DNA of 64,000 nt from Paenibacillus pabuli (GCF_039831995.1 NZ_JBDOIO010000004.1:372001-436000), one strand, 5' to 3'. Counted from the stretch's first letter, positions 24,825 through 33,374 are shown. Notes: a model not told the origin generated them from the sequence alone. A program made the numbers and translations.

Positions 24825-24923
24825 GGCGTATACGCTAACTAGAATGAGGGAGCTGCAGCGGTAGCTCCTTTTACATCTTCATAAAATAAAGGATTTTGTA
24901 CATCTGCACTGGCAGGCGTTAAG

Positions 24924-24999
24924 CTAACGGGAAACGATAGCTCAATAAATCTAAGAAAGCAGCTGATCATGTGATCAGCTGCTTTCTTTAACTCACGGG
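24924..24999 (+). repeat. Structured intergenic repeat, copy 10 (last copy)
   Basis: CTAACGGGAAACGATAGCTC, central AGCAGCTGATC/GATCAGCTGCT hairpin, then a decayed 3' arm (CTCACGGGCCC). No further copy occurs in the 39 kb that follow, so this marks the right edge of the repeat-bearing segment. Confidence 0.85.
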
Positions 25000-25063
25000 C
25001 CCTACAGTGTAACGTACTGGAAGCATAAGTGTGTATTTTGGCAAACGTCTAGATTAAGTCACA

Positions 25064-26125
25064 CTATACTTCATACAAAATCTCACCAGTACGGGATACG
25101 TCATAACCTTCAAAGGATTGCAGCTCCTGTCTGAACTCCGAAGATTGAAGGATGCGCAGGACCGAATCGGTCCACATCTCATTGCCCGGTTTCTTTAACA
25201 TAACCAGATCATAGCGCTCCTGAGTCAGTGGAATGAAATCAACCTGACCAACAAGACGTGCAGCCTTCTCAATGCCAATGCCGACATCGGCTTCACCGGA
25301 GCTGACTTTGGCGGCAACACCCATATGACTGGTCTCTTCGAGGTTATAACCGATCAGGCGGGAAGAAGGAATGCCATGCAAACGAAGCTGCTCATCGAGC
25401 AGGACACGCGCCCCGGAACCCCTCTCGCGGTTGGCGAGTCGCAGATCAGGCTGATCCAGGTCTGCCCAGCCTTGTAAGCCGCGCGGGTTACCGCGCTTTA
25501 CATACAATCCTGCGGGTCTTGAGAGCAGGTTTACGACGACATACGACCAGCCAATCAGAATTTTCCGGATGTAGGGCAGATTATACTCGCCCGTATCTCC
25601 ATCGAGCAGATGAGTGCTGACCAGGTCGGACTCGCCGCGGTACATAGAGATGAGCCCATCCAGGCTGCCCATGAAAGAGCGCAGTGGACGAATGTTACGC
25701 GTTTGTTTCTCCATATGGCGCATGAGAATATCCAAGCTCACGTCCTGCCCTGTAATGACGATATGCCGAGCTGCATGAGGGACAGCAGATTCTCCCTGTA
25801 CCAAGCTGGAAGCCTCGGATGCCGGTCTGGATGGGGCATTAGATTGGTCATGTAGAGGTGCAGCCAAAGGTTTATCGGAATCACTGCGTTCGGTCACCGG
25901 AGCCGTTGCTGCGGGATGGGCGGAAGTGGTGAGCTGGCCGGTTGGGGACTGCAGCTGCTTGGAACGCCGCTTGTATGCCTCCAGATCGGTGGCATCAATC
26001 CTCATTTGTTTGCCGACGCGATAAGCGACGAGGTCTCCCTTTTTAATCAGGTCATACACGGTTAGTTTGGATATTTTGAGCAGCTTGGATATTTCTTCGG
26101 TCGTATAGGATTGCTCCTCTGTCAT
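25064..26125 (-). CDS. Molybdate-type regulator: excisionase-like HTH plus binding-protein domain
   Basis: 353 residues. Residues 6-55 are a MerR/excisionase-type helix-turn-helix (YTTEEISKLLKISKLTVYDLIKKGDLVAYRVGKQ). A Pro/Ser/Ala-rich linker spans about 56-115. From about 118 to the end it is a PBP-like domain (HIVITGQDVSLDILMRHM, LVSTHLLD, EADVGIGIEKAA) related to ModA/TupA-like regulators. It probably senses an oxyanion directly and controls the divergent modAB genes 226 bp away. AGGAGG precedes the ATG. Confidence 0.75.
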   Translation of the reverse strand: MTEEQSYTTEEISKLLKISKLTVYDLIKKGDLVAYRVGKQMRIDATDLEAYKRRSKQLQSPTGQLTTSAHPAATAPVTERSDSDKPLAAPLHDQSNAPSRPASEASSLVQGESAVPHAARHIVITGQDVSLDILMRHMEKQTRNIRPLRSFMGSLDGLISMYRGESDLVSTHLLDGDTGEYNLPYIRKILIGWSYVVVNLLSRPAGLYVKRGNPRGLQGWADLDQPDLRLANRERGSGARVLLDEQLRLHGIPSSRLIGYNLEETSHMGVAAKVSSGEADVGIGIEKAARLVGQVDFIPLTQERYDLVMLKKPGNEMWTDSVLRILQSSEFRQELQSFEGYDVSRTGEILYEV

Positions 26126-26264
26126 GTGTGAAGATCCTCCTTCAGGATGGCAAAAGCATATATGATTAAGTTCATCAACATCATGTGTAAGTTTGCTGAA
26201 GTTGCTTGATACAGTCCCTTGTACTATACCATTAACTGCAGGAGTGCATAAACAAGCTTCCCAT

Positions 26265-26313
26265 TTGACCGATCTTATGTATAATAAAATATAATTAATT
26301 ATAACTAGTTATA
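26265..26313 (+). promoter_or_regulatory. modA promoter with two overlapping palindromic operators
   Basis: TTGACC at 26265 and TATAAT at 26290 (19-bp spacer, long). Two perfect 14-bp palindromes share four bases: TATAATTAATTATA (26290-26303) and TATAACTAGTTATA (26300-26313), so their centres are 10 bp apart, on the same helix face. They cover the -10 box and the start region. Likely binding site of the divergent regulator. Confidence 0.6.
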
Positions 26314-26351
26314 TCTAAACATAACATGTAGGAGGGTCAGGGGGAGAAGAG

Positions 26352-27224
26352 ATGAGAAAAAGAATAGGATACATACTGGGGAGCATGTCTCTCGGAATGG
26401 CACTTGTGTTCGCAGGGTGTGGTGCAGGTACGGACAGCACGGATTCTTCTACAGCCATTGAGCCGGTGTCCTCGGCACCAGCGACATCGGGAGAAACGAA
26501 TTCAGCAGCGAATACCGAGCCGCAGGAAACCGTAGAATTAACGATCTCCGCAGCAGCCAGTCTGACCGATGCAATGAAAGAAATCGAAACCAATTATGAG
26601 CTTGCCCACCCTTATATCGAACTTAACTTTAACTTCGGGGCATCGGGAGCACTTCAGCAGCAGATTGAACAGGGTGCACCTGCTGATATTTTTGTATCGG
26701 CGGCAACGAAAAATATGAATGCTCTGGTAGACGAGAACCTGATTGCATCTGCTGACCAGAAGAATTTGCTGCAGAACTCACTTGTCGCAATCATTCCAGC
26801 AGGTAGTGAAAATGCGGTATCAAACGAGCAGGATCTGACAGCGGATTCCGTTAAAACCGTAGCCATCGGGATTCCGGAAAGTGTGCCGGCAGGAACCTAT
26901 GCGAAGGAAGCGCTGACCAATGCAAGTCTGTGGGATCAGCTTAAAAGCAAGCTTGTGCAGGGTAAGGATGTCAGACAGGTTCTGCAATATGTGGAGACTG
27001 GGAATGCAGACGCGGGATTTGTGTACAAAACGGATGCACTGACCTCGGATCAGGTAAAAATTGCGTTTGAGGTGGACAAGAACAGCTATACGCCGGCCAA
27101 TTATCCGGTAGGCATTATTGAAGCCACGAAACACCGGACAGAAGCAGAACAATTTTATGCGTATTTGCAAACCCCTGAAGTGCTGGATGTATTTGCGAAG
27201 TACGGATTCTCTGTTCCAGAATGA
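26352..27224 (+). CDS. modA: Molybdate-binding lipoprotein ModA
   Basis: 290 residues. Lipobox FAGC with Cys 23 after a standard signal peptide, an acidic Ser/Thr-rich linker, then the ModA core: LTISAAASLTDAMKEIE, FNFGASGALQQQIEQGAPADIFVSA, and AGTYAKEALTN. The SAAASL and GASGAL segments hold the serines that bind molybdate or tungstate in the family. It overlaps modB by four bases (ATGA). Confidence 0.88.
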   Translation: MRKRIGYILGSMSLGMALVFAGCGAGTDSTDSSTAIEPVSSAPATSGETNSAANTEPQETVELTISAAASLTDAMKEIETNYELAHPYIELNFNFGASGALQQQIEQGAPADIFVSAATKNMNALVDENLIASADQKNLLQNSLVAIIPAGSENAVSNEQDLTADSVKTVAIGIPESVPAGTYAKEALTNASLWDQLKSKLVQGKDVRQVLQYVETGNADAGFVYKTDALTSDQVKIAFEVDKNSYTPANYPVGIIEATKHRTEAEQFYAYLQTPEVLDVFAKYGFSVPE

Positions 27225-27904
27225 GTGGTAATGAGATAGACTGGACCGCATTCTGGTCACCTGTTCGCCTGTCACTTCAGGTTGCTCTGTTGTCCAGCGT
27301 AATCGCAGCCGTGCTCGGCATTGCTGTAGCCTGGTGGATGTCACGCCGCTCTTTTCGGGGCAAAATTGTGCTGGAAACCGTGTTTATGCTGCCGCTGGTG
27401 CTCCCGCCAACCGTGGTTGGCTTTCTGTTACTCGTTTTGCTGGGACGCAAAAGTCTGCTCGGACAATGGATTGAAGCGATCTTCTCGGCGCCGGTCATCT
27501 TCTCCTGGTGGGCTGCGGTAATTGCTTCAGTGGTCGTGGCCTTCCCCTTGGTTTATCAGACCATGAAATCCGGTTTCAGTGGTATTGATAGGGATCTGGA
27601 GGATGCGGGCAGATCGATCGGGGCGAATGAGTGGCAGGTATTCCGTTACATTTCGCTGCCGCTGGCCGGACGTGCGCTTATGACAGCCTTCATATTGGGT
27701 TTTGCTCGGGCACTGGGGGAATTCGGGGCCACACTGATGATCGCTGGAAATATTCCTGGCAAAACCCAAACCGTACCTACCGCAATCTACGTTGCAGTGG
27801 ATTCGGGCAATCAGACCATGGCATGGGCATGGACAGGTTCCATCATTATTATCTCATTTGTCATGTTGCTTCTAACGAGGCAGCCTACCCATGAGAAGGC
27901 TTGA
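27221..27904 (+). CDS. modB: Molybdate ABC permease ModB
   Basis: 227 residues, five predicted helices. Typical ModB segments: FMLPLVLPPTVVGFLLLVLLG, and the EAA-type loop DLEDAGRSIGANEWQVFRYISLPLAGRALMT. Coupled to modA by an ATGA overlap. A terminator follows, so the modC ATPase that should complete the transporter is not in this operon. Confidence 0.88.
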   Translation: MSGNEIDWTAFWSPVRLSLQVALLSSVIAAVLGIAVAWWMSRRSFRGKIVLETVFMLPLVLPPTVVGFLLLVLLGRKSLLGQWIEAIFSAPVIFSWWAAVIASVVVAFPLVYQTMKSGFSGIDRDLEDAGRSIGANEWQVFRYISLPLAGRALMTAFILGFARALGEFGATLMIAGNIPGKTQTVPTAIYVAVDSGNQTMAWAWTGSIIIISFVMLLLTRQPTHEKA

Positions 27905-27941
27905 ACAGATGCAAGCTAATGCAGAAGTTTAAATGACGAAG

Positions 27942-27974
27942 ACCCGCCAAGGAATATGCCTTGAAGCGGGTTTT
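27942..27974 (+). terminator. Terminator after modB
   Basis: ACCCGCCAAGG pairs with CCTTGAAGCGGGT (short bulge) and TTTT follows. The 260 bases to the next gene hold no recognised feature. Confidence 0.75.
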
Positions 27975-28235
27975 ATGCTGTATAGGTGGATATTGCCGTG
28001 TAAGTGAACCTTCTTTGAAGCAACTCATTTTGGAGTCATTTTATCGTAAATCAGACTTTAGGAAAAGAATGCTCCAATCCAAACGGTCTATACGATAACT
28101 GAAAACTTTTATGCACAAAAAAACCAAAAAAATTTCCAAATTTCGTTCTTTCAACCCTCGCCTAAAGCAGCCCTTTTCCTGTAAAATAGAAGTAACTGAT
28201 TCCAGCCAAGCACTGAAATAAGGAGAGAGACGACA

Positions 28236-28568
28236 ATGAATACTAAACCTGATTGCGGCGTATCGTTGCAAATCGACGATTATCTGGATCTTTTGCATTT
28301 TGCCATCCAAATTCAGGATCAGGAATGGCAGCAGTCCCTTATCCACCAGCTCAAGATATTTCAGCCGGCAGTGGAGCAGCAGCGGTCCCCAGAAGAGGAA
28401 TTGTGGACACGGCTGGATTATATCAACAGTAAGCTGACGGGGCTGTGCAACCAGCTGCATGCAGCACACACCCAGGATGAACGCGACAAATTTGAAGAAC
28501 GAATTGGCCTCCTGCAGTCCCAGCGGCTGGAAGTCGCACGTAAAATTAAGTGGGCCAGTCGCAGATAG
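28236..28568 (+). CDS. Conserved small protein of unknown function
   Basis: 110 residues from ATG after AAGGAGAGA. Fully helical pattern with two likely coiled-coil segments (YLDLLHFAIQIQDQEWQQSLIHQL and RLDYINSKLTGLCNQL, later DKFEERIGLLQSQRLEVARKI). No signal peptide. It resembles an IDEAL-less small Paenibacillus/Bacillus helical protein that I cannot name. It stands alone with its own terminator. Confidence 0.6.
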   Translation: MNTKPDCGVSLQIDDYLDLLHFAIQIQDQEWQQSLIHQLKIFQPAVEQQRSPEEELWTRLDYINSKLTGLCNQLHAAHTQDERDKFEERIGLLQSQRLEVARKIKWASRR

Positions 28569-28587
28569 ATAACATCATGAATCAAAG

Positions 28588-28628
28588 AAGCCTTTTCTCC
28601 GCCAGATCGGTTGGGGAGAGGCTTTTTT
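28588..28628 (+). terminator. Terminator of the small helical protein gene
   Basis: AAGCCTTTTCTCC pairs with GGGGAGAGGCTT, followed by seven T. Confidence 0.8.
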
Positions 28629-28841
28629 TGGGTTAAGGATTGCAAGTGAATGTCCACATAGAGAAGTTCTATAACATTATCAGGATGTCCTATTAGGCTT
28701 CATATTGCCTCAGGATGACCCAGGGTGATATTCTTTGATCAACCTAATTCCGACTATACAAGTAAGAATGGTTAGTTAAGTATCGGTGAAAGGGAGCACA
28801 CATCATATCGGCTGGGTACAGCCTCGTGGAGGAGATCGGGA

Positions 28842-29681
28842 ATGGCTAAAAAATGGGGGATTCATCAATTTCGGACAGCGCTCTTGTTCGTAACCATGCT
28901 CGCGGTGCTGGCAGGATGCAGCACAGGCAATGCTTCAAATGAAGCGGAGACCACATCCGCGTCCGGTCAAGATACAGTGAAGAAGATTATTGTAGGCACA
29001 GGTACGCAATTTCCGAATGTATGCTTTATTGATGAGAATGGCAAATTGACAGGATACGATGTGGAATTGATTCGCGAAATTGATAAACGGCTGCCCGAAT
29101 ATGAGTTTGAATTCAGTACCATGGAGTTCAAAAACCTGCTGCTCAGCCTGGAGACGAAAAAAATCGATCTGATTGCTCACCAGATGGAAGTGAATGAAGA
29201 GAGACAGGCAAAATTCCTGTTTAATGATGAAGCTTATAATATTTTCCCGAATAAAGTGGTCGTGAGTCAAAAAAACCAGGATGTGAATTCCATCGACGAT
29301 CTGAAAGGGAAAAAGCTTATTGTAGGTGCAACGAGCAATGCGGCTGTGCTGGCTGAGAAGTGGAATGCGGACAATGGCAACAGCATCGATATTGTATACT
29401 CGGGAGCCGGTGAAGACACGATCACTCAGATCAAATCCGGCCGGGTGGATGCAACGATCAGTACGCCGTTCGCTATCGACTATCAGAATAAGGCCGTGGA
29501 TGCCCAATTAAAAACGGTGGGAGATGCCCTATCCAACTCCAAAGTCTATTTCATCCTCAACAAGGACGAGCAGGAACTCAAAGCCAAAGTGGATGAAGCC
29601 CTCAAATCAATCAAGGAAGACGGGACATTAAGCAAACTGAGCACAGAATGGCTTGGAGCGGATTATACGGTTGAAGAGTAG
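28842..29681 (+). CDS. Amino-acid (cystine-type) binding lipoprotein
   Basis: 279 residues. Lipobox LAGC with Cys 26. SBP_bac_3 core: FIDENGKLTGYDVELIREIDKRLP, MEFKNLLLSLETKKIDLIAHQM, and GRVDATISTPFAIDYQ. This resembles the TcyJ/TcyK binding proteins for cystine and sulfur compounds in Bacillus more than glutamine binders, but the ligand is not certain. It is the first gene of a four-gene ABC operon. The intergenic region before it (28629-28841) has no palindrome I could assign to CymR. Confidence 0.78.
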   Translation: MAKKWGIHQFRTALLFVTMLAVLAGCSTGNASNEAETTSASGQDTVKKIIVGTGTQFPNVCFIDENGKLTGYDVELIREIDKRLPEYEFEFSTMEFKNLLLSLETKKIDLIAHQMEVNEERQAKFLFNDEAYNIFPNKVVVSQKNQDVNSIDDLKGKKLIVGATSNAAVLAEKWNADNGNSIDIVYSGAGEDTITQIKSGRVDATISTPFAIDYQNKAVDAQLKTVGDALSNSKVYFILNKDEQELKAKVDEALKSIKEDGTLSKLSTEWLGADYTVEE

Positions 29682-29704
29682 CGGGAGAAAGGTGTGCAGG
29701 CGGT

Positions 29705-30448
29705 ATGGGAAAAGCATTCGATATAACCTTGGTTCTGGATTTTATCCCGGAACTGCTACGGTATCTGCATATAACTCTGATCGTGCTGGGCGGATCCATT
29801 GTGCTTGGTCTGGTAGGCGGTTTGCTGCTGGCGGTTCCAAGACTCTACCAGATTCCGGTACTGAGTCAGCTCGCCACCCTGTATGTCTCTTTCATGCGGG
29901 GCACACCGATTCTCATCAAGCTGTTTCTGGTCTATTACGGCCTGCCCGAATTGCTGAAGCCGATTGGCATTGACCTGTCCAGAACCGATCCGCTGGTATT
30001 TGTCATCGTGACCTATGCACTTAGCGATGCTGCATCCTTTGCGGAGATCTTCCGCGGAGCCGTTCGCAGTGTTGACAAGGGCCAGACCGAAGCGGCTTAT
30101 GCAGCAGGGATGACTACGTTTCAGTCTTTTCGGCGGATCGTTGTTCCCCAAGCACTTATTTTGGCGTTCCCCAATATGGCGAACACGCTGATCGGTTCGC
30201 TCAAGGACACGTCCCTTGCTTTCTCCATCGGTGTCATGGATATGGTGGGCAGAGGACAGACGCTGATCTCGGCTACGTCACATGCGCTTGAGGTGTATAT
30301 CAGCCTGTCGGTTGTTTATTATGTCATTGTTATTGTCCTTGAAAAAGGGTTTACTCTTGCTGAACGCAGACTGCAGCGTCATGAACGCAAAAGCACGGTG
30401 CCTAAGCCAGCGGTCAGAGCCGAACGACTGAAACGAATAGCGGGGTGA
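29705..30448 (+). CDS. Amino-acid ABC permease (TcyL type)
   Basis: 247 residues, HisM-type permease with FMRGTPILIKLFLVYYGLPELL and the EAA loop (QTEAAYAAGMTTFQSFRRIVVPQA). ATG follows AAAGGTG at some distance. It lies 23 bp behind the binding protein and 4 bp before the second permease; the two form a heterodimeric pore. Confidence 0.83.
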   Translation: MGKAFDITLVLDFIPELLRYLHITLIVLGGSIVLGLVGGLLLAVPRLYQIPVLSQLATLYVSFMRGTPILIKLFLVYYGLPELLKPIGIDLSRTDPLVFVIVTYALSDAASFAEIFRGAVRSVDKGQTEAAYAAGMTTFQSFRRIVVPQALILAFPNMANTLIGSLKDTSLAFSIGVMDMVGRGQTLISATSHALEVYISLSVVYYVIVIVLEKGFTLAERRLQRHERKSTVPKPAVRAERLKRIAG

Positions 30449-30452
30449 GCAT

Positions 30453-31163
30453 ATGTCCATTGATCTCCAGTTTATTTATACGTCCTTTTTTAAAATTCTG
30501 ACGGCATTGCCACTGACACTCGTGATTACGATTGTGCCGCTGATTGTAGGCTTCGGGATCGGTCTTGTCACTGCGCTGATTCGAATCTATCAGGTGCCAT
30601 GGATTCACCGGGTCGCAGCCTTCTACGTCTCTTTCTTGCGTGGTACGCCGATGTTAATGCATCTGTTTCTGATCTATTACGGTATACCGATGATTATTGA
30701 CAAACTCTCTGAAAGGTACGGATGGGCCTTTCAATCGGCTTCCATACCCATTCTGGTGTTTGTATTGATTGCCTTCTCGCTGACAGCCGGAGCATATATG
30801 TCTGAGATTATCCGTTCGGGTATTCTGGCTGTGGACCGTGGACAGATGGAGGCTGCGCATGCCGTAGGCATGAGCACCTCACAGGCCTTGCGGCGCATCG
30901 TTCTCCCTCAGGCCATCGGTGCTGTATTGCCCAATCTGTGCAGCATGTTTGTCGGATTTCTGCATGGTTCGACGCTTGCCTTCACGGTTTCGCAGATGGA
31001 TATCCTCGGAAAGGCAGATGTCGTTGCATCCGTCAGTTTGAAATTTCTGGAGGCCTTCATTGCTGCGGCAGTCATCTATTGGGGACTGACAGTTATCGCC
31101 GAACGGATCACTGCTCTGCTGGAACGACGGGTTGCCTTGTATCGCAAAGGAGGGGTTTCATGA
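30453..31163 (+). CDS. Amino-acid ABC permease (TcyM type)
   Basis: 236 residues, paralogous to the previous permease: [22 protein letters not shown] and [22 protein letters not shown]. Five predicted helices. The stop overlaps the ATG of the ATPase gene (ATGA), so translation is coupled. Confidence 0.83.
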   Translation: MSIDLQFIYTSFFKILTALPLTLVITIVPLIVGFGIGLVTALIRIYQVPWIHRVAAFYVSFLRGTPMLMHLFLIYYGIPMIIDKLSERYGWAFQSASIPILVFVLIAFSLTAGAYMSEIIRSGILAVDRGQMEAAHAVGMSTSQALRRIVLPQAIGAVLPNLCSMFVGFLHGSTLAFTVSQMDILGKADVVASVSLKFLEAFIAAAVIYWGLTVIAERITALLERRVALYRKGGVS

Positions 31164-31912
31164 TTACACTAAGCAATATACACAAGTCTTTTGGCAAGCA
31201 GGAAGTGCTGAAAGGCATTGATCTCACCGTAGAGCAGGGGGATGTCGTCGCCATTCTTGGACCCAGCGGGTCGGGCAAAACGACATTGCTGCGCTGTGTA
31301 AACTTTCTGGAACGTGCGGATGAAGGCAAGGTCCAGATCAGTGGATTGGGCGTAGACTGCAAACATGCGCGCAAACACGATATCGTGCAGATCAGACGGA
31401 AAACGGCCATGGTTTTTCAGCATTATAATTTGTTCAAACACAAAACGGTGCTGGATAATGTCACCGAAGGGCTAATCGTGGCGCAGAAGATGTCCAAGGC
31501 GGATGCCCGTGCACGTGCCCTGCGTGTACTTGAACAAGTAGGGCTTTCTGACAAAATCAATGACTATCCGAGCATGCTGTCTGGTGGACAGCAGCAGCGG
31601 GTCGGCATTGCACGTGCACTAGCTCTGAATCCAGAGGTCATTCTGTTCGATGAACCGACCTCAGCTCTGGATCCAGAGCTGGTCGGAGAGGTATTATCCG
31701 TCATTCGTTCGATTGCCCAGGAGGGCATCACGATGATCGTTGTTACCCATGAAATGGGCTTTGCCCGTGAAGTGGCGAATCGGGTTGTGTTCATGGATGG
31801 TGGAAATGTGGTGGAGCAAGGAACACCCGAGGAGATCTTTTTGCGGCCCAAACAGGAGCGAACCCGCCAATTCCTAAGCCGATACTCCTCGGACTGGAGT
31901 TATGTCATTTGA
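31160..31912 (+). CDS. Amino-acid ABC ATPase (TcyN/GlnQ type)
   Basis: 250 residues. Walker [11 protein letters not shown]-loop [13 protein letters not shown], signature [15 protein letters not shown], Walker [15 protein letters not shown] and H-loop [12 protein letters not shown] start it at ATG 31160 with AAAGGAGGGG upstream; the frame is open much further 5' but that part lies inside the permease gene. It completes the uptake system. Confidence 0.87.
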   Translation: MITLSNIHKSFGKQEVLKGIDLTVEQGDVVAILGPSGSGKTTLLRCVNFLERADEGKVQISGLGVDCKHARKHDIVQIRRKTAMVFQHYNLFKHKTVLDNVTEGLIVAQKMSKADARARALRVLEQVGLSDKINDYPSMLSGGQQQRVGIARALALNPEVILFDEPTSALDPELVGEVLSVIRSIAQEGITMIVVTHEMGFAREVANRVVFMDGGNVVEQGTPEEIFLRPKQERTRQFLSRYSSDWSYVI

Positions 31913-31944
31913 CGATATAGGCGCAAGCTGGAGTAACTGACGAT

Positions 31945-31995
31945 CCCGGCCCGGCATATGCTGTAGCAGGCAAATGCTGATAGGCCGGGTTTTTC
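31945..31995 (+). terminator. Terminator of the amino-acid ABC operon
   Basis: CCCGGCC pairs with GGCCGGG around an inner GGCATATGCT/AGCAAATGCT-like stem, followed by five T. Confidence 0.75.
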
Positions 31996-32033
31996 TATGG
32001 GTGAAGCAGGCCGTGACCGTAAGGAGGAGGACC

Positions 32034-32321
32034 ATGCAGAGCAAAGTTGATGAAATACTCACACATATTGCACACTCACACCAGCAGCTTGCACGAGTAT
32101 TGGATGCCAAACGCCAAGTCGCTGTGCGGATGTCTGAAATTATTAATCATTTGCCGGATATCGAACCGGAGCTGGATGGCGTTGAGGGTCTGCTGGATAG
32201 CTCTGGGCAAATCAACAAAAGCATCATCTCCTATTTGGGGGGCCTAGCGGATCTGGAGGAAGCTGTTGCCGAAACACTGACCCAGGTGATGCGGGAGATG
32301 GCTGGTCAAGAGGAAGAATAA
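32034..32321 (+). CDS. Small helical protein 1 of the surface-glycosylation locus
   Basis: 95 residues from ATG, three bases after AAGGAGGAGG. All-helical, acidic toward the C-terminus. It contains ILTHIAHSHQQLARVLDAK, a segment that recurs in the third gene of this set (IESIAHSQHALARILDS). No signal peptide or known domain. First gene of a run that leads into the CgeB-like glycosyltransferases, so it could be a spore-coat or surface scaffold component; that is inference from context. Confidence 0.65.
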   Translation: MQSKVDEILTHIAHSHQQLARVLDAKRQVAVRMSEIINHLPDIEPELDGVEGLLDSSGQINKSIISYLGGLADLEEAVAETLTQVMREMAGQEEE

Positions 32322-32344
32322 GCCCGGAAGGCGGGTGAGAGGAC

Positions 32345-32683
32345 ATGAGCAGAGAACAAAGTCTTATACTGATGCTGGATGCTGCAGCCAAGATGCAATG
32401 GAACATTGCACTGATCTTGGAGGCCAAGGCGATTGAAGCCGAGAAAGTTCGGAATTGGGCGCTGAATCACCTGAACGGTGAAACATTTCTAACCCACGGT
32501 GATCAGGTGGCAGAACCACTGAAAATGCATGATCAACTGGTCGAAATGCTGGAAGGGTTAACCCGGATGGAAACAGGGCTCTGCAACAACTTGAAAGCTG
32601 TCATGGTTGATAACAGTGCTGAAGAAGGCGGTATGGACGGAGGCATGTTTGGCGGCATGGATCTTGGAGATTTGGGAAAATGA
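32345..32683 (+). CDS. Small helical protein 2 of the surface-glycosylation locus
   Basis: 112 residues from ATG after GGCGGGTGAGAGG. Helical region to residue 95 (LMLDAAAKMQWNIALILEAKAIEAEKV) that matches the register of proteins 1 and 3, then a Gly/Met/Asp-rich tail (GGMDGGMFGGMDLGD). Its stop overlaps the next start (ATGA). Function unknown. Confidence 0.65.
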   Translation: MSREQSLILMLDAAAKMQWNIALILEAKAIEAEKVRNWALNHLNGETFLTHGDQVAEPLKMHDQLVEMLEGLTRMETGLCNNLKAVMVDNSAEEGGMDGGMFGGMDLGDLGK

Positions 32684-32979
32684 GTCTGCTGCAGCGTGAG
32701 CAGGAAGTTAAACTGGCTCTCATTGAATCCATTGCACACAGCCAGCATGCCCTGGCTCGCATCCTGGACAGTGTAGCCAGTGTAACCGCTCATTCAGAAG
32801 TATCTGCCCGCAATCTGGCCGAGAACATTCGTCTGCTGAGCAGGTATCAGGAAGAAATGTCTCGTATGGTTACGGGGATCAGGCTGGCTCGAATCCAGCA
32901 AGGGGAGCCTGGCTTGCCGTGGCTCAAAGACCCCGAATATGCGGTACGTATCGTTCGGGACTTACAGGAGGAATGTTGA
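32680..32979 (+). CDS. Small helical protein 3 of the surface-glycosylation locus
   Basis: 99 residues, translationally coupled to the previous gene. Helical throughout, with the IAHSQHALARILDSVASV segment shared with protein 1. It ends in a WLKDPEYAVRIVRDLQEEC tail with one cysteine. Function unknown; the shared segment suggests the three proteins arose by duplication and may assemble together. Confidence 0.65.
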   Translation: MSLLQREQEVKLALIESIAHSQHALARILDSVASVTAHSEVSARNLAENIRLLSRYQEEMSRMVTGIRLARIQQGEPGLPWLKDPEYAVRIVRDLQEEC

Positions 32980-32980
32980 T

Positions 32981-33322
32981 ATGTTGAGAAAGAAGAAGTT
33001 GAAGCTTAGAACGAAAAGAGCTTTGCTTGCTCGGGGTGCCCGTCTGCGCAAAATCCGCAAGCTGCGTGCCATAAAAGGCAAACGTGTACTGCATAAACGC
33101 ACGCTTAAAGGACGTAGTGCGTGGCTCAAAAAAAAGAAACGCTCGGTACGGCGGCACCGGAGTCCGAAGCCCGTACATCCAGTCGTCCCGGCTACCCCTA
33201 CCGATCCGAACCCGGACACTGCATACAGTCAAGGGTACAACGAGGCGTACAACGAGGGATTCAACGCGGGTTTCGCCAAGGGTTTCGAGGACGGACATCA
33301 GCTGGCGTACAAAGCACAATAA
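32981..33322 (+). CDS. Very basic protein with C-terminal GY/GF repeats
   Basis: 113 residues from ATG after AGGAGGAATGTTG. Residues 1-57 are extremely rich in Lys and Arg (KKKLKLRTKRALLARGARLR), followed by a Pro/Thr linker and a repeat of G(Y/F)xx units: QGYNEAYNEGFNAGFAKGFE. The same kind of GY..G..G segment opens both CgeB-like proteins downstream. It may be a structural surface or spore-coat protein, or an anchor for the glycosyltransferases. It starts one base after the preceding stop codon. Confidence 0.65.
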   Translation: MLRKKKLKLRTKRALLARGARLRKIRKLRAIKGKRVLHKRTLKGRSAWLKKKKRSVRRHRSPKPVHPVVPATPTDPNPDTAYSQGYNEAYNEGFNAGFAKGFEDGHQLAYKAQ

Positions 33323-33374
33323 CCGAATAGACCGGGTTAGCGGCAAACGGATCGCTGCAGGTCCAGCACATATG

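Noticed and set aside
10359-24999. CRISPR array as an explanation for the regular repeats
   Set aside because: Units are 85 bp with internal hairpins, spacing ranges from one to several kilobases and contains genes, and no cas genes are present.
28700-28790. A CymR-type operator or S-box upstream of the cystine-type ABC operon
   Set aside because: I found no convincing dyad, no S-box core and no T-box motif; only loosely similar AT-rich stretches.
31955-31967. GGCATATGCTGTA as a possible sigma-K -10 element before the small-protein genes
   Set aside because: It lies within the stem of the preceding terminator, the -10 match is incomplete and no -35 element is at the right distance.
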